Shown here: positions 19,754-28,037 of the stretch, one piece after another
Layout: each line of letters opens with the position of its first letter
How positions within the stretch are numbered: position 1 is the stretch's first letter
Assembly: GCF_049800955.1 (NCBI RefSeq)
Contig: NZ_JBNAGA010000001.1
Span: forward strand, 1,860,001 to 1,924,000
Source of the DNA: JAKVBH01 sp049800955
GTDB lineage: Bacteria > Pseudomonadota > Alphaproteobacteria > Rhodobacterales > Rhodobacteraceae
Direction: 5' to 3'
Length of the DNA: 64,000 bases
The notes under the pieces: model-generated
The model's database searches: none
What the model was told of the DNA's origin: nothing
Seen by the model: only the letters and a program-made list of their open reading frames with translations
Program-made: the position numbers and the translations under genes

Positions 19754-22700
19754 TTAGCTGCATCCGCTTGTTGCGCCGCAGGTGTTGCACTTCATGCAGG
19801 TGCCATTGCGCACCAGCGTGTAATTGCCGCAATCGCCACAGGCCTCGCCCTCATAGCCTTGCATCTTTGCCTTGGTCCGCGCGTCCATGGAGGTCGCGAC
19901 GGTGCCCGATGCAATCGACGTGGTTGTGGTTGAGGCAGCAACCGCCACCGCGCCCGCATCCATCGTCTCAGGGACCAGCGTTTGCAGCGCGCTCACCGCA
20001 TCATCGGCCCCGCCCTGCAACACCACCAGCTCCTGCGGCAGGCGCTTGCGCAAATAGCCTGTGGAGCTGATCTGCTTGAGCACTTCGAGCGACTTGGTCG
20101 CTGCTGTCTCGGAGAGCTCGGAGACATTGGCCACGCTTTCCTGCTCACCGCGCCCCAGATCGTCAAAACTCTGACCTTCGGGCTTGATATGGGCGAGATC
20201 GGTCCGGTCCAGATAGCTCACCGCCAGTTCGCGGAAGATATAGTCGAGGATCGAGGTCGCGTTCTTGATGCTGTCATTGCCCTGCACCATGCCCGCAGGC
20301 TCAAACTTGGTGAAGGTGAAGGCATCGACGAACTCTTCCAGCGGCACGCCGTATTGAAGACCGACGGAGACCGCGATGGCGAAGTTGTTCATCATCGCAC
20401 GGAAGCCTGCGCCTTCCTTGTGCATGTCGATGAAGATCTCACCGAGATTGCCGTCCTCATACTCGCCGGTGCGGAGGTAGACCTTGTGGCCACCGACCAC
20501 AGCCTTTTGGGTGTACCCCTTACGGCGATCCGGCATCTTCTCGCGGCCGCGGGCCACTTCCTTGACGACGATCTTCTCAACGATCTTCTCCGCCAGGATC
20601 TGCGCTTTCTCCTGTTGGGTGCCCGTCTCGAGCACCTCTGCCGCCTCTTCGTCGTCTTCCACGAGGGCTGCGGCGAGCGGTTGGCTGAGCTTGGAGCCGT
20701 CACGGTAGAGCGCGTTGGCCTTGGTGCCGAGCGACCAGCTGAGCTCATAGGCCGCCTGACAATCCTCGATCGTGGCGTCATTGGGCATGTTGATCGTCTT
20801 GGAGATCGCGCCCGAGATGAAGCTCTGTGCGGCGGCCATCATGGTGATGTGGCTCTCCACGGAGAGGAACCGCTTGCCCTTCTTGCCGCAGGGGTTGGCG
20901 CAATCGAAGATCGCGTAGTGCTCTTCTTTCAGATGCGGCGCCCCTTCCAGTGTCATCGTCCCGCAGACATGGTCGTTCGCCGCGTCGATATCGGCCTTGG
21001 AGAAACCGAGGTGACGGAGCAGGTCGAAGGTCGGGTCGTTCAGCTTCTCAGCCGGGATGCCCAACACATTGGTGCAGAACTCTTCGCCCAGCGTCCACTG
21101 GTTGAAGACGAAGCGGATGTCGAAAGCCGATTCCAGCGCCGCTTCCACTTTCTCGATCTCATTGGGGCCAAAGCCGTGGCCGATGAGCGAGGTGTGGTTG
21201 ATGCCCGGCGCGTTGCCGATGGAACCATGTCCTACAGCGTAGGAGACGATCTCTTCGATCTGGGCCGAGCCGTAGCCCAGCTTTTCCAGAGCAGCTGGCA
21301 CGGATTGGTTGATGATCTTGAAGTAGCCACCACCTGCAAGCTTTTTGAACTTCACCAAGGCGAAGTCAGGCTCGATGCCGGTCGTGTCGCAATCCATCAC
21401 GAGGCCGATGGTGCCTGTGGGCGCGATCACGGTGGATTGCGCATTGCGGTAGCCATGCTTCTCCCCCAGCGCCAGCGCTTCATCCCAGGCGCCCATGGCA
21501 ATCTCTACAAGACGCGCATCGGGGCAGTTGGCATGATCGAGCGGCACGGGCTTCACCGTGAGATCCTCATACCCATCCGTTGCGCCATAGGCCGCGTTGC
21601 GGTGGTTCCGCATGACGCGCAGCATATGCTTGGCGTTGCGCTTGTAGCCCGAGAACGGACCCAGCTCGCTCGCCACCTCAGCAGAGGTTGCATAGGAGAC
21701 ACCTGTCATGATCGCTGTCAGCGCCCCGCACAGAGCGCGGCCTTCAGGCGAATCGTAGCTGTAGCCCATGTTCATGAGCAGACCGCCGATATTGGCATAG
21801 CCCAGACCCAACGTGCGGAAGTCGTAAGACAGCTGCGCGATCTCCTTGGAGGGAAATTGCGCCATCATCACAGAGACTTCGAGCGTCAGCGTCCAAAGGC
21901 GTGTGGCGTGCATATAGTCTTCTGCCTGGAACGCGCCGTCCTTGTAGAATTGCAGCAGGTTCATGGAGGCAAGGTTACAGGCCGTATCGTCAAGGAACAT
22001 ATATTCCGAGCACGGGTTCGAGCCGCGGATCTCGCCATCCTCAGGACATGTGTGCCACTGGTTCACGGTATCGTGGAACTGGATGCCGGGATCGGCGCAG
22101 GCCCAGGCCGCATGACCCACCTGCTCCCAGAGCTCGCGTGCGGAGATCGTCTTGGCGACCTTGCCATCTGTGCGACGGATGAGCTCCCAGGGCTGGTCAT
22201 TCTTCACGGCGTCGAGGAACGCGTTTGTCACGCGGATTGAATTGTTCGAGTTCTGCCCGGAGACCGACGCGTAAGCCTCTGAATCCCAATCCGTATCGTA
22301 GGTCGGGAATTCGATGCTGGCATAGCCTTGCTTGGCGTAGTCCAGCACGCGTTTGATGTAGGTCTCGGGGATCATGACGCCTTTGGCAGCGCGGATGGCC
22401 GCTTTCAGCGCATCATTGGCCTTGGGATCGTAAGCGCCCTCCTCGGAGCCATCAAAGCTGCGGATCGCGTCGAAAATGCCGTTGAGCATCTTCTCGTGCA
22501 TCTTGGAGCCCGCGACGATGGAGGCGACTTTCTGCTCTTCCTTGACCTTCCAGTTGATGAATTCCTCGATGTCGGGGTGATCAGCATCACAGATCACCAT
22601 CTTGGCTGCGCGGCGCGTTGTGCCGCCCGATTTGATGGCGCCCGCCGCGCGGTCACCGATCTTGAGAAAGCCCATCAGGCCGGAAGATTTGCCGCCGCCC

Positions 22701-23416
22701 GAGAGCGCTTCATTGGCCGCCCGCAGCGAGGAGAAGTTGGTTCCCGTCCCGGAGCCGTACTTGAAGAGCCGCGCTTCGCGGACCCAAAGATCCATGATAC
22801 CACCATCGGAAACCAGATCATCGGCAACCGACTGGATGAAGCAGGCGTGCGGCTGCGGATGCTCATAGGCAGAGGTCGAACGCGTCAGTTCACCCGTCTG
22901 ATAATCCACGTAATAGTGGCCCTGACCCGGTCCATCGATGCCATAAGCCCAGTGCAGGCCTGTATTGAACCACTGCGGCGAGTTGGGCGCGGCCATCTGC
23001 GTGGCCAACATGAAGCGCATCTCGTCAAAATAGGCTTGCGCGTCTTCCTCCGTTGAGAAGTAGCCGCCCTTCCAGCCCCAGTATGTCCACGCGCCTGCGA
23101 GGCGGTCAAAGACCTGCTTTGACGATGTCTCGCCCGTGGTCTCGGTATCATCGGAGGCCGGGACGGAGCGCCACAGGAACGACGGGACCGCATTTTCTTC
23201 CACCTTCTTGAGCGCAACGGGAACGCCCGCTTTGCGAAAGTACTTTTGCGCGATTACGTCAGAGGCCACCTGGCTCCACGAGCTCGGCACTTCGACATTG
23301 TCGAGCCGAAACACAATCGTGCCATCGGGGTTGCGGATTTCAGATGCCGTCGTGACGAAGTCGATCTCGGCGTATGCGTCTTGTCCTGCCTTGGTAAAAC
23401 GTCTTTCGATTTTCAT
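19754..23416 (-). CDS. nrdJ: Vitamin B12-dependent (class II) ribonucleoside-diphosphate reductase
   Basis: A 1220-residue adenosylcobalamin-dependent reductase that makes deoxyribonucleotides without needing oxygen. Visible family blocks are GSGTGTNFSSLR, the NPCSEYMFLDDTACNLAS active-site loop, PTGTIGLVMDCDTTG, and a C-terminal zinc ribbon (CGDCG, CMKCNTCG). The start MKIERRFTK is the usual one for alphaproteobacterial NrdJ. The upstream leader is about 200 bases to a NrdR-type box. No nrdAB or nrdDG lies in the window. Confidence 0.97.
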   Translation of the reverse strand: MKIERRFTKAGQDAYAEIDFVTTASEIRNPDGTIVFRLDNVEVPSSWSQVASDVIAQKYFRKAGVPVALKKVEENAVPSFLWRSVPASDDTETTGETSSKQVFDRLAGAWTYWGWKGGYFSTEEDAQAYFDEMRFMLATQMAAPNSPQWFNTGLHWAYGIDGPGQGHYYVDYQTGELTRSTSAYEHPQPHACFIQSVADDLVSDGGIMDLWVREARLFKYGSGTGTNFSSLRAANEALSGGGKSSGLMGFLKIGDRAAGAIKSGGTTRRAAKMVICDADHPDIEEFINWKVKEEQKVASIVAGSKMHEKMLNGIFDAIRSFDGSEEGAYDPKANDALKAAIRAAKGVMIPETYIKRVLDYAKQGYASIEFPTYDTDWDSEAYASVSGQNSNNSIRVTNAFLDAVKNDQPWELIRRTDGKVAKTISARELWEQVGHAAWACADPGIQFHDTVNQWHTCPEDGEIRGSNPCSEYMFLDDTACNLASMNLLQFYKDGAFQAEDYMHATRLWTLTLEVSVMMAQFPSKEIAQLSYDFRTLGLGYANIGGLLMNMGYSYDSPEGRALCGALTAIMTGVSYATSAEVASELGPFSGYKRNAKHMLRVMRNHRNAAYGATDGYEDLTVKPVPLDHANCPDARLVEIAMGAWDEALALGEKHGYRNAQSTVIAPTGTIGLVMDCDTTGIEPDFALVKFKKLAGGGYFKIINQSVPAALEKLGYGSAQIEEIVSYAVGHGSIGNAPGINHTSLIGHGFGPNEIEKVEAALESAFDIRFVFNQWTLGEEFCTNVLGIPAEKLNDPTFDLLRHLGFSKADIDAANDHVCGTMTLEGAPHLKEEHYAIFDCANPCGKKGKRFLSVESHITMMAAAQSFISGAISKTINMPNDATIEDCQAAYELSWSLGTKANALYRDGSKLSQPLAAALVEDDEEAAEVLETGTQQEKAQILAEKIVEKIVVKEVARGREKMPDRRKGYTQKAVVGGHKVYLRTGEYEDGNLGEIFIDMHKEGAGFRAMMNNFAIAVSVGLQYGVPLEEFVDAFTFTKFEPAGMVQGNDSIKNATSILDYIFRELAVSYLDRTDLAHIKPEGQSFDDLGRGEQESVANVSELSETAATKSLEVLKQISSTGYLRKRLPQELVVLQGGADDAVSALQTLVPETMDAGAVAVAASTTTTSIASGTVATSMDARTKAKMQGYEGEACGDCGNYTLVRNGTCMKCNTCGATSGCS

Positions 23417-23627
23417 CTTTTTTTGCCCTGTTTTCGGGTCTCAGCCCGGTCTCTCTAGTCATCGCGGATCGCCCGCACCTCAAAGACACACACGCTCTTC
23501 CACAGCGCGTGAGTGCGCGCTGGGTGGCCCTATTGCGGACCGCACAACAGAGCTGTTGCCAGCCCATATGGTGAGAAGTGTTTCGTCCCAACTCGAGAAG
23601 GAACCCAACCATCTTGCATCCTGTGAT

Positions 23628-23643
23628 ACACTATATGTTGTGG
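23628..23643 (-). promoter_or_regulatory. Probable NrdR box upstream of nrdJ
   Basis: ACACTATATGTTGTGG matches the NrdR consensus (ACACWATATATWGTGT) at 14 of 16 positions by eye. It lies 212 bases upstream of the nrdJ ATG. On the minus strand TATAGT within it could serve as a -10 element. NrdR boxes usually occur in pairs a few helical turns apart; no second good copy is at that spacing. Confidence 0.55.
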
Positions 23644-23887
23644 TCGCCTCCGTCAGTGGCCACAAACTGGCGCAAATTTTAGGGTCTGGTCAACGGATTT
23701 TTTTGGTTAACGGAGCATGTTTTCCTGTTGACGCATGCAGGCTTTTTCAGGCGGCCGAAACAGCGGGTGATTCAGCCACAGTTCAATCCACAATGCAGCG
23801 CCAAGGGGCAGATGACAGTTTTGTGAAAGATACAAAGACTTAGCCCCGGCCAGTCATGCTTTGGATGAAGTTATCCACAGGGGCGCA

Positions 23888-23903
23888 ACACTACATATGG
23901 TGG
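23888..23903. promoter_or_regulatory. Second, weaker NrdR-like palindrome
   Basis: ACACTACATATGGTGG matches the same consensus at 13 of 16 positions by eye. It lies 260 bases further from nrdJ than the first box and 70 bases from the tRNA-Pro 3' end. The distance makes a role in nrdJ control uncertain. Confidence 0.3.
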
Positions 23904-23973
23904 AAAAACCATGCGAAACACAAAAAACACACTACGGGTGGCGTTATGCTGTTTTGCTCAAAATTTTGGAGAA

Positions 23974-24050
23974 TGGTCGGGACGGCAAGATTCGAACTTG
24001 CGACCTACGGTACCCAAAACCGTCGCGCTACCAGGCTGCGCTACGCCCCG
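23974..24050 (-). tRNA. tRNA-Pro (anticodon TGG)
   Basis: A 77-base cloverleaf with CCA encoded. The acceptor stem CGGGGCG pairs with CGTCCCG (one G-T). The anticodon stem ACGGT/ACCGT encloses TTTGGGT, giving anticodon TGG. The T arm has TTCGAAT. It reads proline CCN codons. Confidence 0.96.
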
Positions 24051-24112
24051 ACGAGGAGCGGTTTAGCGCCCACAGCCCGCGATGAAAAGAGAGAAAGTGC
24101 GCAGCTCTGCTG

Positions 24113-24580
24113 CTAATCACATGGCAAGGCGGCTTTGTCTTGCGGCAAGAGCGGATGTTGCACCAGATCGCCCGCCGCTATCCCGATCTCGCCGGACAGG
24201 CCCCCGTTGATCTCAAGAACCGCCAGGGCCGGGCCATTGCTGGGAATCGTCGTCTCGTCATGCGGAATGGCGTTCTCGTGCACATGCCGCACAACCCCAC
24301 GTTCGGTGATGAAGATCATGTCGAGCGGAATCAGGGTGTTCTTCATCCAGAAGGTCAGCGCGCGCGGGCTCTCGAAGATGAAGAGCATGCCGCGATCCTC
24401 AGCCATCTCTTCGACAAACATCAGACCCTGCCCGCGCTCTTGCGGCGTCACCGCAAGATCCACGTCGAAGGTGGCCGCGCCATAGGCGCCCCGGAGCGTG
24501 ATTTTCTCCATGGCACAGGCCGCAGCCTCGCCCGCCGCCAGCAGCGACAGTCCAATCGAGAAGAGACAGGTCCGGATCAT
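24113..24580 (-). CDS. DUF192 family exported protein
   Basis: A 155-residue protein with a signal peptide (1-22, ending AAACA). The DUF192 domain is recognised by QERGQGLMFVEEM, the GMLFIFESPRALTFWMKNTLIPLDMIFI block and the later VLEINGG. Its role is unknown. The ATG overlaps the stop of the cold-shock gene (ATGA), so the pair is co-translated. This gene ends 62 bases before tRNA-Pro on the same strand. Confidence 0.88.
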   Translation of the reverse strand: MIRTCLFSIGLSLLAAGEAAACAMEKITLRGAYGAATFDVDLAVTPQERGQGLMFVEEMAEDRGMLFIFESPRALTFWMKNTLIPLDMIFITERGVVRHVHENAIPHDETTIPSNGPALAVLEINGGLSGEIGIAAGDLVQHPLLPQDKAALPCD

Positions 24581-25107
24581 GCGCCTTTTGTGGCCAACTC
24601 CCAGGCACACACTTCCGCCGCCATCCGCCCGCGCTTGCCGTCTATGACCCGCAAGGCCAGCGCTTCGCCCGGTTGCAGATCTGCGAGACCCGACCGGCGC
24701 AGCACCTCGACATGCAAAAACACGTCTTCCGGCTTACCAAAGACATTCGCGAAGCCAAACCCTTTGGACTTGTCGAACCACTTGACCCGCGACGGCTCCA
24801 GAGGGGCCTCCGCCAAGCGTGATGGATCGATGTCTTCAAAGTCCGCGAGTGGCGGCGTCACGGCATCCTGTGGCGGCTCAATGGTCACCACTTCCACAGC
24901 CTGTACGCCGCGTGGCGTCTCCTGCACCCTGATATCAATCAGCGCGCCGTCAGCGACGGAATTCTGGCCGTAGTTGCGCAAAACATTCGAATGCAAAAGG
25001 ATGTCGGGGCCGCCCTCTTCGGACACCACGAAACCAAACCCTTTCACCGGGTCGAACCATTTTACGCGACCTTTGACCTCTCGTACATTTTCTAGTGTGC
25101 GTTGCAA
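24577..25107 (-). CDS. Double cold-shock-domain protein
   Basis: A 176-residue protein with two CSD folds: about 11-75 (GRVKWFDPVKGFGFVV, with the RNP1 motif, and DILLHSNVL) and about 105-168 (SRVKWFDKSKGFGFANVFG and DVFLHVEVL). A proline/acid-rich linker of about 25 residues joins them. The family binds single-stranded RNA or DNA. Two domains in one chain and coupling to a DUF192 gene recur in this bacterial family. The upstream gap contains a perfect palindrome at 25197-25211. Confidence 0.9.
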   Translation of the reverse strand: MQRTLENVREVKGRVKWFDPVKGFGFVVSEEGGPDILLHSNVLRNYGQNSVADGALIDIRVQETPRGVQAVEVVTIEPPQDAVTPPLADFEDIDPSRLAEAPLEPSRVKWFDKSKGFGFANVFGKPEDVFLHVEVLRRSGLADLQPGEALALRVIDGKRGRMAAEVCAWELATKGA

Positions 25108-25196
25108 AACGTTACTCAGCTTTTATCCCCACACAAGTGTCCACCCAGATGGCAGGTCTTGCAAGCCCAAATCGCTGTATTTTAGGCCGATTTCCG

Positions 25197-25211
25197 TTCA
25201 CGTAACGTGAA
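25197..25211. promoter_or_regulatory. Perfect 15-bp palindrome, possible operator
   Basis: TTCACGT-A-ACGTGAA has two 7-base arms around one base. It starts 2 bases after the pdxH stop and about 97 bases upstream of the cold-shock gene ATG, both on the minus strand. The one-base centre rules out a normal hairpin terminator, so a protein-binding site is more likely. The binding factor is unknown. Confidence 0.4.
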
Positions 25212-25213
25212 AT

Positions 25214-25819
25214 TCAAGGGTTCAAACGCGAAATTTGCCACGCATCAGCGTCAGTTTCGCGTCTCCACACAAAACGGTCATGCAACCTAAAGGCGCCATC
25301 AGCCCAGAATTCTATCTCCAGAGGAGTGATGCGCCAGCCGCCCCAAAATGGCGGCCGATCAGGGTTCGGCCCCTTCTGCGCCGTGATCTTCGCGACCTCT
25401 GCCATCAGGTGCGCCCGCGAGCTCAAAGGACGCGATTGCTCAGACGCCCAGGCCCCCAGACGGGACTTGAGCGAACGCGACGCGTAATAGGCATCCGCCT
25501 TCTCCCCGTCTTCCTTCTGCACCAGCCCCCGCACGCGGATCTGCCGCCGGAGGCTTTTCCAATGCATGACAAACGCCGCTTTGCCGGAGGCGGCAATCTC
25601 ATTGCTCTTGGCGCTCTCATAATTGGTATAGAAGATGAAACAATCTTCCTCGACATCCTTGAGCAGCACCATGCGGGCATTGGGCAGCCCATCGGGATCA
25701 ACCGTTGACAATGCAATGGCGTTGGGATCGTTGATCTCGCGCTCCTGCGCTTCTGCCATCCAGCGGCGAACGATCTCAAACGGATCATCTCCCGCGAAAA
25801 TACCTGTACGTTCCGTCAT
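25214..25819 (-). CDS. pdxH: Pyridoxamine/pyridoxine 5'-phosphate oxidase
   Basis: A 201-residue FMN enzyme that makes pyridoxal 5'-phosphate. The FMN-binding block ARMVLLKDVEEDCFIFYTNY, the KAAFVMHWKSLRRQIRV block and the C-terminal WRITPLEIEFW plus RLHDRFVWRR are the family signature. Length is normal. It is divergent from fabI across 95 bases. Confidence 0.96.
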   Translation of the reverse strand: MTERTGIFAGDDPFEIVRRWMAEAQEREINDPNAIALSTVDPDGLPNARMVLLKDVEEDCFIFYTNYESAKSNEIAASGKAAFVMHWKSLRRQIRVRGLVQKEDGEKADAYYASRSLKSRLGAWASEQSRPLSSRAHLMAEVAKITAQKGPNPDRPPFWGGWRITPLEIEFWADGAFRLHDRFVWRRETDADAWQISRLNP

Positions 25820-25914
25820 GGTTCTGCTTTCCCTTGGGTCGAGTTGACGTCTTGCGACCGCTCCCCCTTTGGCATAACCGGGAAGCGCAGAACAAGATGT
25901 GCGGGAGTGAGCTC

Positions 25915-26721
25915 ATGTCAAACGGGTTGATGCAAGGCAAACGCGGGCTGATCATGGGCCTTGCCAATGACAAATCGATTGCCTGGGGTATTGCCCAAGC
26001 CTGTGCGGATGCAGGCGCGGAATTGGTCTTCTCCTATCAGGGCGATGCATTGCTCAAGCGTGTGGGTCCGCTGGCCGAGCGATTGGGCTCCGATTTCGTA
26101 GTCCCCTGCGACGTCTCGGACGCCGCATCCGTCGATGCGCTCTTTGAAGCCATTGAAGCCCGTTGGGGCAAGATTGACTTCGTCGTACACGCCATTGGTT
26201 TTTCTGACAAAAACGAACTTCGTGGCCGCTATGTGGATACCTCGCACGACAATTTCATGATGACAATGGACATCTCCGTCTATTCCTTCACAGCGATCAT
26301 GCAGCGCGCCGAGAAGCTGATGTCTGACGGGGGCTCCGCGCTGACGCTGACCTATTACGGCGCCGAGCAAGTCATGCCGCATTACAATGTCATGGGCGTT
26401 GCAAAAGCGGCGCTGGAGGCGTCGGTCAAATACCTTGCCGAAGATCTGGGCAAGGACGGGATCCGCGTCAACGCGATCTCTGCCGGTCCGATCAAAACCC
26501 TCGCCGCCTCCGGCATTGGTGATTTCCGCTACATCATGAAGTGGAACGAATACAACTCGCCGCTGCGCCGCAATGTGACCATCGAAGACGTCGGCAAGTC
26601 GGCACTCTACCTGCTCTCGGATCTGGGCTCCGGCGTTACAGGCGAGAACCTTCATGTGGATGCGGGCTATCATGTGGTGGGCATGAAGGCCGTGGACGCG
26701 CCCGACATCTCCAAAGGCTGA
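25915..26721 (+). CDS. fabI: Enoyl-[acyl-carrier-protein] reductase (NADH)
   Basis: A 268-residue short-chain-fold reductase for the last step of each fatty acid elongation cycle. The cofactor loop GLANDKSIAWGIA is at 15-27. Catalytic residues by alignment to the family are Tyr147, Tyr157 and Lys164 (YNVMGVAK). The ATG at 25915 has GGGAG 8 bases upstream and gives the standard length; the open frame upstream to 25834 is not family-like. Confidence 0.95.
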   Translation: MSNGLMQGKRGLIMGLANDKSIAWGIAQACADAGAELVFSYQGDALLKRVGPLAERLGSDFVVPCDVSDAASVDALFEAIEARWGKIDFVVHAIGFSDKNELRGRYVDTSHDNFMMTMDISVYSFTAIMQRAEKLMSDGGSALTLTYYGAEQVMPHYNVMGVAKAALEASVKYLAEDLGKDGIRVNAISAGPIKTLAASGIGDFRYIMKWNEYNSPLRRNVTIEDVGKSALYLLSDLGSGVTGENLHVDAGYHVVGMKAVDAPDISKG

Positions 26722-26770
26722 CGTCCGCGGCGCCGTCAGTCAAACGTCGGGAGAACAAGGAGCGCGCAGA

Positions 26771-27372
26771 ATGGGCTGGGAACATCTCGTTGCCTTCAAC
26801 ATCACGCTTCTTGCGGCAATCCTGTCGCCGGGGCCGGCCATGCTCTATTTCATTCGAACGACTCTGGCGGAGGGGCGGCGCGCCGGGATCTTCACCGTTC
26901 TGGGCTTGGGACCATGGCCGCGCTCTGGACCGCGGCGGCTTTGCTTGGGTTGAACGCGCTCTTCGCGCTTGTGCCGCCCGCTTACGTGATCATCAAAACC
27001 GCAGGCGCGCTTTATCTGATCTGGATTGCCTGGCAAACGTGGAAACACGCACGCGACCCGCTCGGCGCGCCGCCTCGGCCTGTAGCCAGGGCTTTTCTCG
27101 GGGGTCTCCTCGTCAATCTGGCCAACCCCAAATCAGTGCTCTTTGCTGCCGCCGTTCTCATCGTGGTCTTCCCGCCGGAGCTTTCTGTGGCGCAGAAGGC
27201 GTTCATCGTGCTGAACCATCTGGTTGTGGAATTTTTTGTGGGCGTGGGGCTGGTCCTCATGCTGTCCACCGACGCGGTGTCGCGCCGGTATCTGCGCATG
27301 AAGACTGTGTTTGACAGAATTGCCGCGGGTATTCTCGGGCTTCTGGGGCTACGTCTGCTCTTTCAGCGCTAG
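26771..27372 (+). pseudogene. LysE/RhtB-family exporter interrupted by a frameshift
   Basis: The first frame (26771-26953) gives the normal LysE start with FNITLLAAILSPGPAMLYF and the TTLAEGRRAGIFTVLGLG helix, then turns to nonsense. From 26914 a second frame continues the family sequence with AALWTAAALLGLNALF to the end at 27372, including LLVNLANPKSVLF. One base appears to be missing near 26905-26912: GGCTTGGG-ACCATGGCC would read GLGTMA with one base restored. Together they form a full six-helix amino-acid exporter of about 200 residues. It is either a recent pseudogene or a sequencing error. Confidence 0.8.
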
Positions 27373-27450
27373 GGCGCGCTTATCCTCTGGCGCAGCCACG
27401 CGCGCTCTGGCAAATTGCGGTCAATTGCGCGGCGCCGAGGGAGACGACAG

Positions 27451-27969
27451 ATGGCCGATAGACTGCCCCATGAAAAGGGATTTCACATATCCTGGGATCA
27501 ATTGCATCGCGATGCACGGGCGCTGGCCTGGCGGCTGGATGGGCGCGGCCCGGATAGCGGGGCATGGCGCGCTGTCGTGGCGATCACACGCGGCGGTATG
27601 GCCCCTGCGATGATCGTGGCCCGCGAGCTTGATGTGCGCACGGTCGACACGATTTCGGTAAAGTCCTACCATTCCGGCGGAGGCAAGGCCGATCAGCGGC
27701 GCGAAGCCGAAGTGCTCAAGAGCCCCGACGCGGACCTTATGGGCGACGGCGAAGGTGTCCTGATCGTGGACGATCTGGTGGACAGCGGCAAAACACTGGA
27801 GCTTGTCCGGCATCTCTATCCCAAGGCGCATTTCGCAACTGTCTACGCCAAGCCGCAAGGCGAGCCGCAGGTTGATACCTTCATCACCGGCGTGAGCCAG
27901 GACACATGGATCTTCTTTCCATGGGATATGGCCCTGCAATATGTGGAGCCCTATCGCGGCACCGATTGA
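27451..27969 (+). CDS. gpt: Xanthine(-guanine) phosphoribosyltransferase
   Basis: A 172-residue purine salvage enzyme that joins PRPP to xanthine or guanine. The PRPP-binding motif is VLIVDDLVDSGKT, and the ITRGGMAPA and SVKSY blocks fit the Gpt family. The ATG at 27451 follows GGGAG; the frame is open upstream but lacks a better start. It stands downstream of the broken LysE gene. Confidence 0.9.
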   Translation: MADRLPHEKGFHISWDQLHRDARALAWRLDGRGPDSGAWRAVVAITRGGMAPAMIVARELDVRTVDTISVKSYHSGGGKADQRREAEVLKSPDADLMGDGEGVLIVDDLVDSGKTLELVRHLYPKAHFATVYAKPQGEPQVDTFITGVSQDTWIFFPWDMALQYVEPYRGTD

Positions 27970-28037
27970 GGGCATGCAGTCTGCGCGCGCCTGCGCCTCA
28001 CGATTTCGCTGACACCCCAAGGTAAGGAATGCGCATC

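Larger units (their letters stand above)
23417..23973. other. Long intergenic region upstream of nrdJ
   Basis: 557 bases without a supportable gene. It contains a NrdR-like box at 23628-23643, a weaker one at 23888-23903, an inverted repeat CAACAG-AG-CTGTTG at 23545-23558, and a single consensus DnaA 9-mer TTATCCACA at 23871-23879. Sequence around 23680-23950 is clearly more AT-rich than the flanking genes. No B12-box of a cobalamin riboswitch was found. Short frames here read through the tRNA and are not believed. Confidence 0.6.

Noticed and set aside
19982..22240. A 752-codon plus-strand open frame
   Set aside because: It is fully antisense to nrdJ, His/Arg-rich, and has no family features; GC-rich codon bias creates such frames.
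23417..23700. Cobalamin riboswitch in the nrdJ leader
   Set aside because: A GCCACTG word occurs on the minus strand, but no B12-box or matching helices follow it.
23871..23879. Chromosomal origin suggested by the DnaA 9-mer TTATCCACA
   Set aside because: Only one consensus box is present; an origin would need a cluster with an AT-rich unwinding element and typical neighbour genes.
23856..24116. A plus-strand frame of 86 codons over the tRNA-Pro region
   Set aside because: Its recognisable part (GTARFELATYG) is the antisense of tRNA-Pro, a common false protein in databases; no ribosome site or domain.
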